Shown here: positions 42,677 through 51,272 of the stretch, piece by piece
How positions within the stretch are numbered: position 1 is the stretch's first letter
How the letters are laid out: every line of letters starts with the position of its first letter
NCBI GenBank assembly: GCA_014650415.1
Contig: BMUX01000014.1
Coordinates: forward strand, 125,261 to 189,260
Length of the DNA: 64,000 bases
Reading direction: 5' to 3'
From: Streptomyces spiroverticillatus
Lineage (GTDB): Bacteria > Actinomycetota > Actinomycetes > Streptomycetales > Streptomycetaceae
Program-made: the position numbers and the translations under genes
Notes under the pieces: generated by a model
What the model was told of the DNA's origin: nothing
The model's database searches: none
The model's input: only the letters and a program-made list of their open reading frames with translations

Positions 42677-43711
42677 ATGCACGAGCACATAGCCGAGGCC
42701 GTCAAGGAACCGCAGATCGTGGCCGTCCCGCCCGGCATGATCTGTCTGCGCTTCGAGACGATGAAGCTCTACGCCGCCCTCGGCGCCGTACAACACCTGC
42801 TGAACACCGGGCGGGTGAAGCCCGGCGACACCCTCGTCGACAGCTCCAGCGGCATCTACGCCCACGCGCTCGCCCTGGCCTGCCACCGCCACGGCCTGCA
42901 CTGCCACATCGTCGGCTCGACCACGGTCGACCGCACGCTGCGCGTCCAACTGGAGATCCTGGGCGCCACGTTGGAGCAGGTCCGCCCCTCCCGGAACCTG
43001 CGTCTGGACCAGAACCTCCGGGTGCGGCGGATCTCCCAACTCCTGCGCGAGAACCCGCACTTCCACTGGATGCGGCAGTACCACGACGCCCTGCACTACC
43101 TCGGCTACCGCGAGGTCGCCGACCTCGTCCGCAAAGAGGTGCCAGAAGGGCCGCTCACCCTCGTCGGCGGCGTGGGCACCGGAGCCTCCACCGGGGCCCT
43201 CGCCACGTATCTGCGCGAGGCGGGCCGGGACGTGCGACTGGTCGGGGTGCAGCCGTTCGGCAGTGTCACCTTCGGCGCCGAGCACGTCCTGGACCCGGAC
43301 ATGATCATCGCCGGCATCGGCAGCTCCATCCCCTTCCGCAACGTGCGGCACGACCTCTACGACCGCATCCACTGGGTGAACTTCGAGTACGCCAGGTCCG
43401 GCGCCGTCGCACTCCTGCGGGCCAGCGGCATCTTCGCCGGGCTCTCGGCGGGGGCCGCCTACCTCGCCGCGCGGTGGGAGCGGCAGCGCGACACCGGCCG
43501 CACGCACGTCTTCCTCGCCGCCGACACCGGACACCGGTACGTCGACAGCGCCTACGCCGGGCACAGCGACGCCGTGCCCGTCGAGGCGATGCGCCCCCAC
43601 GAAGTCGCCGGACAGGGCGCGTTGCGGCACCCGTGGTCGGCGATGGACTGGCCACCGGCCCACGTCCCGGCGCAGGACGCCGCACACCTTCCGCAGCCCG
43701 AGAACGTCTGA
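42677..43711 (+). CDS. Cysteine-synthase-like PLP-fold enzyme (SbnA-like)
   Basis: The 344-residue protein belongs to the tryptophan-synthase-beta/CysK fold (type II PLP enzymes). Lysine 30 in RFETMKLYAALGA takes the place of the PLP lysine, and VGGVGTGASTGALATYLREA is the phosphate loop. The asparagine loop, normally SSGNTGIALA, reads SSSGIYAHALA here, so the usual asparagine is missing. Relatives use O-acetyl- or O-phosphoserine to make cysteine, diaminopropionate or similar. It heads an operon with a DUF364 protein and an MFS exporter. Its changed loop suggests altered chemistry. Confidence 0.8.
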   Translation: MHEHIAEAVKEPQIVAVPPGMICLRFETMKLYAALGAVQHLLNTGRVKPGDTLVDSSSGIYAHALALACHRHGLHCHIVGSTTVDRTLRVQLEILGATLEQVRPSRNLRLDQNLRVRRISQLLRENPHFHWMRQYHDALHYLGYREVADLVRKEVPEGPLTLVGGVGTGASTGALATYLREAGRDVRLVGVQPFGSVTFGAEHVLDPDMIIAGIGSSIPFRNVRHDLYDRIHWVNFEYARSGAVALLRASGIFAGLSAGAAYLAARWERQRDTGRTHVFLAADTGHRYVDSAYAGHSDAVPVEAMRPHEVAGQGALRHPWSAMDWPPAHVPAQDAAHLPQPENV

Positions 43712-43740
43712 CCTCTCCGGAAATCCCCAAAGGAACCGAC

Positions 43741-44550
43741 ATGCCGCACTCCCTGCCCGACCTCCAACACGCCGTCCTGGACGGCGACTTCGGACCCCCG
43801 CCGCACGAGATGACGGTCACCAGCGCCTTCTGGCTGCACCACACCACGCGACTCGCCGGCAGCCCGGTCACGTACCGCAACAGGTATCTGCTGATGCGGT
43901 CCGGCGACGCCTTCGGCGCCTGTTCCTTCGAGGGCGAGGAAGTCACCGCCGACTTCTGCGCCGAGGCCTCGGGGCAGACGCTCGACACCCTCCTGCGGCA
44001 CGACACGCCTGCGGTGCGCGTCGCCGCGCTCGACGCCTACCTCGGACGCGTACGACCGCACCGCGCCGACCCGCACGCCGAGCCCGTCCTGCTGCCCGCC
44101 GGTGCGCCGGAGGAACGGGCGCGGGCCAGGGACGCGGCCGTCGCCGGGCTCCTGGACCTCGTACCCGGTACGAAGGTCGCGCTCATCGGCGTCGTCAACC
44201 CGCTCGTCGCCGCGATACGCGAGCGGGGCGGCGTACCGCTGCCCTGCGACTTCCACCTGCGCACCACCCAGTGGGGCGACCCCGTCACCGACGACATGAC
44301 CGAGGTCCTCGCGCAGGCGGACGCCGTGGTCGCCACCGGCATGACCCTCGGCAACGGCAGCTTCGACACGATCCTGGAGCACTGCCGCAAGCGGGCACTC
44401 CCGCTGACGGTGTACGCCCAGACCGGCAGCGCCGTGGCCCGCGCCTTCCTGGGGTCGGGTGTGACCGGGCTGTCGGCGGAGCCGTTCCCCTTCTCCCAGT
44501 TCAGCGCCGACGCCACCGCGTTGTACCGGTACCGGACGGGGCGGGCATGA
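43741..44550 (+). CDS. DUF364 (putative heavy-metal chelation) protein
   Basis: The 269-residue protein fits the two-part DUF4213/DUF364 architecture: N-terminal MTVTSAFWLHHTTRLAGSPV and YLLMRSGDAFGACSFEGEEV, then a Rossmann-like part with GTKVALIGVVNPLVAAIRER, LAQADAVVATGMTLGNGSFD and ILEHCRKRALPLTVYAQTGS. Structures of this fold have suggested metal or chelate handling, but no reaction is established. AAAGGAA precedes the ATG. The stop codon overlaps the next start, coupling it to the exporter. Confidence 0.8.
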   Translation: MPHSLPDLQHAVLDGDFGPPPHEMTVTSAFWLHHTTRLAGSPVTYRNRYLLMRSGDAFGACSFEGEEVTADFCAEASGQTLDTLLRHDTPAVRVAALDAYLGRVRPHRADPHAEPVLLPAGAPEERARARDAAVAGLLDLVPGTKVALIGVVNPLVAAIRERGGVPLPCDFHLRTTQWGDPVTDDMTEVLAQADAVVATGMTLGNGSFDTILEHCRKRALPLTVYAQTGSAVARAFLGSGVTGLSAEPFPFSQFSADATALYRYRTGRA

Positions 44551-45791
44551 GCGACGCAGCCTCCCCGAAGCCTCCCGGGCCGACCGCCGCGGACCACTCG
44601 GCGGTGCCGGGCGACCTGCACATGACCCGCCTGCTGTGGCCGTTCGTCCTCGCCTCGGCCGCCGGGCTGGTGCCCTTCACCGTGTACGGCACCTTCCTCG
44701 TACCCCTCGCCCACGCGGCGGACGGCAGCGTCGCCGCACTCGGGCAGCTGCGCGGCCTCGGCGGACTGGCCGCCCTCGCGGTGGGCACCGCGCTGGCGCC
44801 GCTGCTCGACCGGGTGCGCAAGGAGCGGGCCGCTGCGGCAGGGCTCGCTGTCCTGGCGCTCGCCTCGGCGCTCGGCGCGAGCGGCGACTTCCTGCTCCTG
44901 GCGGCGTTCTGCCTGCTGGTCGGCGCCGGTACCGCCGTACTGAACCCGGCCCTCACCGCGGCCGCCGCCGACCGCTTCACCGACGACGCCGCCGCCGGAC
45001 GCGCGGCCACCCTGATCACGGCCACCCAGTCGCTCACCGCCCTCCTCGCTGCGCCGCTCGTGGCGCTGCCCGCTCTGTTCTGGGGCTGGCAGGGCGACTT
45101 GTGGGCCGTCGCCGCCCTCACGGCCGTGCTCGCCCTGTACTTCCTGCTGCGGGGCGGCCGCGAACAGCACGGCACGGACCCGGCAGAGGGGCCGGAACGG
45201 CCGGGATACCTGGCGTCGTTCCGGCTGCTGGGGGCGCTGCCCGGAGTGGTGCCGCTGCTGCTTGTCGCCCTGCTGCGGACGGCGGCCTTCATGGGCTACC
45301 TCGCCTACCTGGCCGCGTACTACGACGAGCGCTTCCGGCTCGGCCCCGAGACCTTCGCGCTCGTCTGGACGCTCAGCGGCACGTCCTTCTTCCTCGGCAA
45401 CCTGTGCGCCGGGCGGCTGCTCAGCAAGGAGCGGCGGGGGTTCACCGGCGAGCGTCTGATGGTGCTGGCGCTGGGGGTGGCCCTGTGTGCCCTCATCGGC
45501 GTCTTCCTCTCCCCATCCCTGCTGCTCGCCCTGCCGCTGACGGCCCTGCTCGGCGCGGCCCACGCGACGGTGGCGGCCTGCGTCACCACCCAGCTCGTAC
45601 GACGCTGCGGCTCCCTGCGCGGAACGGCCCTCGGCGTCAACGCCGCCGGAATGAGCTTCGGAGTCTTCCTCGGCGCCGGTCTCGGCGGGGTGGGCCTGGC
45701 GGTCGGCGGCTATCCGGGCACGGCGGCGGTGCTGGGTGCGCTGACCCTCGTGGCGCTGCTGCTCAGCCTCCCTCTGCTGCGCGACGGATGA
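44547..45791 (+). CDS. MFS transporter, probable exporter
   Basis: The 414-residue protein has twelve hydrophobic segments and the weak motif A GTALAPLLDRVRKERAA between helices 2 and 3. It starts inside the stop codon of the DUF364 gene (ATGA) after TACCGGTACCGGACGGGGCGGGC. In this position, with a biosynthetic-looking enzyme upstream and an ABC importer in the divergent operon, it is best explained as the exporter of a small metal-binding product. Confidence 0.85.
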   Translation: MSDAASPKPPGPTAADHSAVPGDLHMTRLLWPFVLASAAGLVPFTVYGTFLVPLAHAADGSVAALGQLRGLGGLAALAVGTALAPLLDRVRKERAAAAGLAVLALASALGASGDFLLLAAFCLLVGAGTAVLNPALTAAAADRFTDDAAAGRAATLITATQSLTALLAAPLVALPALFWGWQGDLWAVAALTAVLALYFLLRGGREQHGTDPAEGPERPGYLASFRLLGALPGVVPLLLVALLRTAAFMGYLAYLAAYYDERFRLGPETFALVWTLSGTSFFLGNLCAGRLLSKERRGFTGERLMVLALGVALCALIGVFLSPSLLLALPLTALLGAAHATVAACVTTQLVRRCGSLRGTALGVNAAGMSFGVFLGAGLGGVGLAVGGYPGTAAVLGALTLVALLLSLPLLRDG

Positions 45792-46181
45792 AGCCCGTGA
45801 GGCTCTGGCTCACCGACCCCCGGCGTGTCCGGCACCGGTGCCCGTGCGCCCCTGTACCGCCGCACCAACACGTCCGGATGCGGCATCAGTTGACGGGAGA
45901 CAGCTCACCTGCTGCACGCGGGGGAGGAAGGGAGCGCACGCCGGTGCAGACCTGCTGACCGTCCGGTACAGCACGCGCCGCAGCACCCGCTCCCCGAACC
46001 GGGGTGCAAGGCAGGCGCCCGCCGCCCCCTGCCCTCCCCTCCGGGTGTGCGGCGAGCGGCGGTTCCCTACCGGGCCCGCACACCGAATGGCGGCGGCAGC
46101 AGCTTCTCGTGCTGCCCCGTGAAGGGCGCTGCCTGCCCACGGAGCGGGCCCGGAACGTACACGCGGGAGGGCGAGTCAGGA
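45792..46181. other. Intergenic region, no gene seen
   Basis: Open frames here lack domains or starts. GGCACCGGTGCC at about 45830-45841 is a short palindrome that might be part of a terminator for the exporter operon. Confidence 0.35.
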
Positions 46182-46760
46182 TTAGATCTTCAGGACTCCC
46201 TTGCCGAACTCCTTCTTGATGCCCGGCCCGTGCGCCTCGCACTTCTTCTTGGCCTCGTTGACCTTCATGCCCGCAGCGAACGTCTTCCCCTGGTAGGGGC
46301 CGCTGGTGACACGCCCCACCGCGCCGACGGCGACCTCGTAGTCAGCACCCACCTCGGCCTTGCCCGCGAACGCTCGGGCGATCTGGAAGGTGAACTCCGA
46401 GGTCTCCCCCGACTCCCACTTCACGGTGCCCGTTCCCGAGGACTTGCCGCCCAGACAGCTGATCTTGCCCTCGCCGTTCGCCTTGAAGTGGCCGCCCTGG
46501 GCGTGGGAGCCGTCCTTGGGGGTGCAGGGGCCGAACTTGCCCAGGGCCTCGAACGTGGTCGGCGTGTTCTTGCCGGAGGGGTGGAGCCTGGGCTTGAACG
46601 TCACGAGCATGGTGGCCTCGCAGTTCAGGTCGATCTTCGGCTCGGCAGCCGGGACGCGGTGGGACGGCAGGGCCTGGACGGGCACGGCGGCCGCGCCGAG
46701 GGCACCGGCCACCAGGGCGGCGGTGCTCAGGACAGCAGTGGGGCGAGGGGACACTCGCAC
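46182..46760 (-). CDS. Secreted protein of unknown function
   Basis: The 192-residue protein begins VRVSPRPTAVLSTAALVAGA and has a signal peptide ending near VPVQALPSH. The mature part is rich in lysine and glycine, with four cysteines (LNCEATMLVTFKP, FGPCTPKDG, ISCLGGKSSG, KKKCEAHGPG) that can form two disulfides, and beta-strand-like sections. No family is recognised; similar lysine-rich secreted proteins are common in Streptomyces. A GTG at 46760 is favoured because AAGGAG lies 6 nt upstream. Confidence 0.75.
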   Translation of the reverse strand: MRVSPRPTAVLSTAALVAGALGAAAVPVQALPSHRVPAAEPKIDLNCEATMLVTFKPRLHPSGKNTPTTFEALGKFGPCTPKDGSHAQGGHFKANGEGKISCLGGKSSGTGTVKWESGETSEFTFQIARAFAGKAEVGADYEVAVGAVGRVTSGPYQGKTFAAGMKVNEAKKKCEAHGPGIKKEFGKGVLKI

Positions 46761-46934
46761 GACAACTCCTTCGGACACCAGGACGGAGGACATTCCCCCG
46801 CCTGCTGGGATCCGTAGACACCACCCCCGCCGCCTATGCATCGAGTCCCCCAAGCCCCCTCCACTGGAGGAGCGCACTCGGCTCCGTCCCACTGGGGGGG
46901 GGCGGTGGCCCTCGTGCTGCTCTCCGTGAGAAAA

Positions 46935-47209
46935 ATGGGCGGCGCGACCATCGCGGCGAAAACCGCCGGATGTTTCGCTCGCCGTCTGCCGCAGACCGGC
47001 GTCCTCATCGCGTCCGCTGTCATGGTCGCCTACGGGCTCCAGGTCGCCGGTGTTGTTCGCCGTCACCGGCTGCTCCCACGACGGCGCGGTCAAGCGCGAC
47101 GCGTTCGTCACCGTGCGGGGGTGGGTCAGCGGCCTTCTCGGCCTGATGTGGGCCCTGATGTTCTGCCTGCCCAAGCAGGCAGACAAGCAGTCCGACAACC
47201 AGGCCGACT
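46935..47209 (+). pseudogene. Small membrane protein remnant, frames broken
   Basis: One frame from an ATG at 46935 reads AAKTAGCFARRLPQTGVLIA and SAVMVAYGLQVAG. The continuing sense seems to be in the next frame (LFAVTGCSHDGAVKRDAFVT, VRGWVSGLLGLMWALMFCLP), ending at TGA 47209. Joined, they make a two-helix membrane protein. A LPQTG followed by a hydrophobic stretch recalls a sortase signal, but the protein is far too short for one. Confidence 0.35.
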
Positions 47210-47297
47210 GAGCCACCCCCAGGCCGCGGAGGGCGACGAGGAAGATGGCTGACCTCCTGCGCATGTCCGGTAGGTCAGAGCGCTCGTTCGCTGCCTG

Positions 47298-47909
47298 TTA
47301 CCGGACCCCGCGGCCGGGGGCGGGCGGGGTGCGCGGTCGCAGGCGCTCTCCCTGCGGCCCGAACATGATCAGGTACTCGACCGGCCCGCCGGCACCGGCG
47401 TTCGCGACCCCGTGCGGGGTGCGGGTGTCGAACTCGGCAACGTCCCCGGCGACCAGGACGAGGTCCTGGTCGCCGAGCGCGAGCCACAGCCGCCCGTACA
47501 GGACGCACAGCCACTCGTAGCCGTCGTGGGAGACCTGCCGCGGGCGCGCCGGTGGCTTCTCGACGGCGGGCAGGACGTGCTTGTGGGCGTGCAGTCCGCC
47601 GACGTAACGGGTCAGCGGCAGGACTGCCTTGTCGTCACCGAGGCTCAGCGGCACCGAAGGGCGGCGTTCGGGCGCAGGGGCGGGTGCGGTGCCCGCCAGC
47701 TCGTCCAGGGAGACGCCGTACTCCTTCGCCAGTCGCAACACCACCTCCAGGGTGGGCCTGCGCCGACCGGTCTCGATCCGCGACAGGGTGCTCGGCGCGA
47801 TGCCGGTCGTGCCGCTGACGCCGGTGAGTGTGGCACCGCGGCGCTCGCGTGCGGCCCGCAGCAGGGGGCCCATCGCCGCCAGTGTCTGGGCCACGTCGTC
47901 GCCTGTCAC
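47298..47909 (-). CDS. XRE-family regulator with C-terminal cupin domain
   Basis: The 203-residue protein has an N-terminal helix-turn-helix (LLRAARERRGATLTGVSGTT, then GIAPSTLSRIETGRRRPTLE) and a C-terminal cupin barrel with DGYEWLCVLYGRLWLALGDQ, VAGDVAEFDTRTPHGVANAG. XRE-cupin proteins sense small metabolites bound in the barrel. The GTG at 47909 is favoured (AGGAGG upstream). It is divergent from an alpha/beta hydrolase and separated by an inverted repeat that is a likely operator. Confidence 0.85.
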   Translation of the reverse strand: MTGDDVAQTLAAMGPLLRAARERRGATLTGVSGTTGIAPSTLSRIETGRRRPTLEVVLRLAKEYGVSLDELAGTAPAPAPERRPSVPLSLGDDKAVLPLTRYVGGLHAHKHVLPAVEKPPARPRQVSHDGYEWLCVLYGRLWLALGDQDLVLVAGDVAEFDTRTPHGVANAGAGGPVEYLIMFGPQGERLRPRTPPAPGRGVR

Positions 47910-47957
47910 CGCCCCTGCACCTCCTGAACCTGGCACTCCATCGCCCTGTCCTGCAAG

Positions 47958-47974
47958 TTTGCCAGCACGGCAAA
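47958..47974. promoter_or_regulatory. Likely operator of the XRE-cupin regulator
   Basis: TTTGCC-AGCAC-GGCAAA is a perfect 6+5+6 inverted repeat in the divergent gap, 49 bp from the regulator start and 78 bp from the hydrolase start. The half-site also resembles the AACTTTGCCAA-type sites near the RamB-like gene, but the arrangement is different. Confidence 0.6.
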
Positions 47975-48051
47975 GGTCTTCGCGTCGGGCGGGCGCCGCG
48001 CAGCATGATCGATGGGTACCCGTGACCACCGGCGAACCGAGGAGAACCCCC

Positions 48052-49038
48052 ATGCAGGACCAGCCGTCCGCCGCACTCCGTCACCGCACCGTTGAGAGCC
48101 CGGCCGGGCGCCTGCACCTGGTCGAGCAGGGCACCGGCCCGTTGGTCCTGCTCGTACACGGCTTCCCCGAGTCCTGGTACTCCTGGCGCCGTCAGCTCCC
48201 GGCCCTCGCCGCGGCCGGCTACCGGGCGGTGGCGATCGACGTGCGCGGCTACGGCCGCTCCTCCAGGCCCGCGGCGACCGACGCCTACCGGATGCTCGAC
48301 CTGGTGGCGGACAACGTCGCCGTCGTGCGCGCCCTCGGCGAGGAGAGCGCAGTGGTCGTCGGCCACGACTGGGGCTCCAACATCGCCGCCGCCTCCGCCC
48401 TGCTCCACCCCGAGGTCTTCCGCGCGGTCGGCCTGCTGAGCGTCCCCTACGCGCCGCCCGGCGGGCCCCGACCCACTGACGTCTTCGGCCAAATCGGCGG
48501 CCCCGAGGAGGAGTTCTACGTCTCGTACTTCCAGGAGCCCGGCCGCGCCGAGGCGGAGATCGAGCCGGACGTCCGGGGCTGGCTGGCCGGTTTCTACGCG
48601 GCGCTGTCCGCCGACACCATGCCTGCCCGGGGCGGGCCAGACCCGCACTTCGCTCCGCGCGGCGGCCGGCTGCGCGACCGCTTCCCCGCCGGTGCCCTCC
48701 CGGCCTGGCTGACCGAGGACGACCTCGACGTCTACGCCGGGGAGTTCGAGCGCACCGGGCTGACCGGCGCCCTCAACCGCTACCGCAACATGGACCGCGA
48801 CTGGGAAGATCTCGCTCCCCACCGCGGAGCCCCGATCAGGCAGCCGTCCCTGTTCATCGGCGGCGCCCTGGACGCCTCCACCACCTGGATGTCCGACGCG
48901 ATCGCCGCCTTCCCCACCACCCTCCCCGGCCTGACCGCCTCCCACCTCCTGGACGGCTGCGGCCACTGGATCCAGCAGGAACGCCCCGAGGAGGTCAACC
49001 GCCTGCTGACCGACTGGCTCACCACCCTCACGGGCTGA
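48052..49038 (+). CDS. Epoxide hydrolase/haloalkane dehalogenase-like alpha/beta hydrolase
   Basis: The 328-residue protein shows HGFPESWYSWRRQLPALAAA (oxyanion and cap approach), nucleophile elbow VVVGHDWGSNIAAA with aspartate as nucleophile, and late histidine in LLDGCGHWIQQERPEEVNRL. GHDWG with aspartate is typical of epoxide hydrolases and related enzymes rather than of serine esterases. The ATG follows GAGGAGAAC. It is divergent from the XRE-cupin regulator, which probably controls it. Confidence 0.85.
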   Translation: MQDQPSAALRHRTVESPAGRLHLVEQGTGPLVLLVHGFPESWYSWRRQLPALAAAGYRAVAIDVRGYGRSSRPAATDAYRMLDLVADNVAVVRALGEESAVVVGHDWGSNIAAASALLHPEVFRAVGLLSVPYAPPGGPRPTDVFGQIGGPEEEFYVSYFQEPGRAEAEIEPDVRGWLAGFYAALSADTMPARGGPDPHFAPRGGRLRDRFPAGALPAWLTEDDLDVYAGEFERTGLTGALNRYRNMDRDWEDLAPHRGAPIRQPSLFIGGALDASTTWMSDAIAAFPTTLPGLTASHLLDGCGHWIQQERPEEVNRLLTDWLTTLTG

Positions 49039-49490
49039 ACCGCCGGGAACTCCCCCTCACGTCCGGTGTGTTGTGCAGGACAGTTCTGGCAGACCGTCAT
49101 GTTCCCACCTGGCACCCGGGACAACGAGCCGGTCCGCGCCGCCGGGAGGCGCCCACCGCCGCCCGGATCCTCACTTGGCACTCGTCCAACTCCCCCACGC
49201 AGTAGCCGTGCAGGCCATGTCGGCCGTGAACCGTCACGCCCCTCCGGCCACAGACCGGAAGACCCTGCACGGCCCTGCGGCACTCACGTACCCAGGTACT
49301 CAGGTACGGGTGCTCATGTGGGGCCGCCGGACGGTCGCAAAAATGTGATCAAGACACGGACCCGATGTGAAGGAATGGCGAATACCCTTCTCCGCTGAGG
49401 TACGTGCCCTGCCTGCCTCCCCCACTGGGGGCGGGCCCGGCGGCCTGTCGCCGCCCGGGAGGCCTCCCCCATTCACCGAAAGAGACAGAC
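49039..49490. other. Intergenic region with likely promoter for the GNAT-aminotransferase operon
   Basis: No gene is supported. An AT-rich patch around 49338-49350 (AAAAATGTGATCAAGA) is the most likely promoter area for the downstream operon. The ribosome site for the next gene is probably GAAAGAGA, 6 nt before its ATG. Confidence 0.4.
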
Positions 49491-51272
49491 ATGAGTCGCG
49501 ATCTGCAACTGCGCGCCGCCACGCCCGAAGACCTGGTCTGGATCCACGAGTTGCGGCACCGCGTGTACGCCCAGGAGCTCGGCCAGCACGCTCCGCGCCC
49601 GGACCGGCGGCTGTCCGACGGGCTGGACGGCGACAACGTCTACCTCGTCGCGGCCCGCGGGCCGATACGCATCGGTTTCGTCAGCCTGACTCCGCCGTGG
49701 GTGGGCCGCTACGGGCTGGACAAGTACCTGACCCGTGACGAACTGCCGCTGCTGTCCGAGGGCGGAGCCTTCGAGGTCCGCATCCTCACCGTGGAGCCGC
49801 GCTGGCGCAGCACGGCGGTCGCCCCGCTCCTGATGTACGCGGCCCTTCGCTGGATCTCCTCCCGGGGCGGCCGCACGGTCGTGGCGATGGGCCGTACCGA
49901 ACTCCTCGGCATGTACGAGGCGGTCGGCCTGCGCCCCGTCGGACGCACCGTCCACAGCGGTGCCGTGAGCTTCGAGGTCCTGACGGGCGAGGTGGCCGCA
50001 CTGACCCGGTTGGCGGCCGCCCGCTACGGCACCGTCCTGGAGCGGCTGACCTCCGTGGTCGACTGGCAGTTGGACGCGGACCGGGCGACCGGGCCGGACG
50101 GCTGCGAACACGGCGGCGCCTCCTTCACCGCCATCGGCACGGACTTCCGTACCCTGCACCGACGCCACGAGGTCGTCGCCGCCGACGTACTGGACGCCTG
50201 GTTCCCGCCCGCTCCCGGCGCGGCCGCCGCACTCGCGGAGGACCCGGCCTGGACCGCCAGAACCTCGCCGCCCACCGGCGCCGAGGGCCTGCTGTCGGAA
50301 ATCGCCACGGCCCGCGCACTCCCCCTGGAGTCCCTCGTGGCCGGGGCCGGATCCTCGGACCTGATCTTCCGGGCGTTCGGCCGGTGGCTGACGCCGGAGA
50401 GCAGGGTCCTGCTGCTGGACCCGGGGTACGGCGAATACGCCCATGTCACCGAGCGTGTGATCGGGTGTCAGGTGGACCGTTTCCGGCTGCACCGGAAGGA
50501 GGACTGGCGGATCGACTTCGACCGGCTGGCCTCCGTCGTCGCCACCGGCCGCTACGACCTGGTGGTCGTCGTCAACCCGAACAATCCGACCGGCCGGCAC
50601 GCGCCCGCCGACGCGCTGCGCACCCTGATCGCGGGCTCCCCGGCCGCAACCCGCTGGTGGATCGACGAGGCCTACCTCGGCTACGTGGCCCTGTCGGAGT
50701 CGCTCGCCCCGCTGGCCTCGGTGGATCCGCGGGTCGTGGTCTGCACCTCGCTGTCCAAGATGTACGCGCTGTCCGGTGTACGGGCCGCCTTCCTGGTGGC
50801 CGACCCCGCCACCGCGGCAGTGCTGCGCCGGTGGACGCCGCCCTGGGCGGTGAGCCTGCCCGCACAACTCGCCGCAGTGGCCGCCCTGCGGGGCCCCGAG
50901 CACTACCGCTCCCAGTGGCTCCGCACGCACGCCCTGCGCGGCCGGCTGGCCGCCGATCTCGCCGCGGTCGACCCCACCGCCACGGTCGACGAGGGCGTGG
51001 CGAACTTCCTCAACATCACCCTGCCGAACGACGGACCGAGCGCTGCCCGCCTGGTGCGGGAGTGCCGACGGCACGACGTCTACCTGCGCGACCTGTCGCC
51101 GCTCTCCCCGCAGTACGAGGGACGCACCGTACGGGTCGCGGTCAGGGACGAGGCGGAGAATGCCCGCATCGTCGCGGCGTACGCAGCCGCGCTGGACGCA
51201 CTGCGCCCCGGCCCGCTCGCGCTTGGGTCCACCGTGTCCCCGGCCCGTTCCGTCGCCGGGCACGCCCAGTGA
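49491..51272 (+). CDS. GNAT-aminotransferase fusion protein
   Basis: The 593-residue protein fuses two domains. Residues 1 to about 190 form a GNAT N-acyltransferase-like part (LQLRAATPEDLVWIHELRHR, FEVRILTVEPRWRSTAVAPL; the acyl-CoA loop is degenerate). The rest is a class I/II fold-type I PLP aminotransferase: LVAGAGSSDLIFRAFGRWLT, NPNNPTGRHAPADALRTLI, IDEAYLGYVALSES and SLSKMYALSGVRAAFLV with the PLP lysine; FLNITLPNDGPSAARLVREC follows. The histidinol-phosphate-aminotransferase-like type suggests an amino acid substrate. The stop codon overlaps the CdsA-like gene (GTGA). Confidence 0.85.
   Translation: MSRDLQLRAATPEDLVWIHELRHRVYAQELGQHAPRPDRRLSDGLDGDNVYLVAARGPIRIGFVSLTPPWVGRYGLDKYLTRDELPLLSEGGAFEVRILTVEPRWRSTAVAPLLMYAALRWISSRGGRTVVAMGRTELLGMYEAVGLRPVGRTVHSGAVSFEVLTGEVAALTRLAAARYGTVLERLTSVVDWQLDADRATGPDGCEHGGASFTAIGTDFRTLHRRHEVVAADVLDAWFPPAPGAAAALAEDPAWTARTSPPTGAEGLLSEIATARALPLESLVAGAGSSDLIFRAFGRWLTPESRVLLLDPGYGEYAHVTERVIGCQVDRFRLHRKEDWRIDFDRLASVVATGRYDLVVVVNPNNPTGRHAPADALRTLIAGSPAATRWWIDEAYLGYVALSESLAPLASVDPRVVVCTSLSKMYALSGVRAAFLVADPATAAVLRRWTPPWAVSLPAQLAAVAALRGPEHYRSQWLRTHALRGRLAADLAAVDPTATVDEGVANFLNITLPNDGPSAARLVRECRRHDVYLRDLSPLSPQYEGRTVRVAVRDEAENARIVAAYAAALDALRPGPLALGSTVSPARSVAGHAQ

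Noticed and set aside
46935-47060. Sortase (LPxTG-type) surface protein
   Set aside because: LPQTG is followed by a hydrophobic stretch and basic residues, but there is no signal peptide and only about 20 residues before it.
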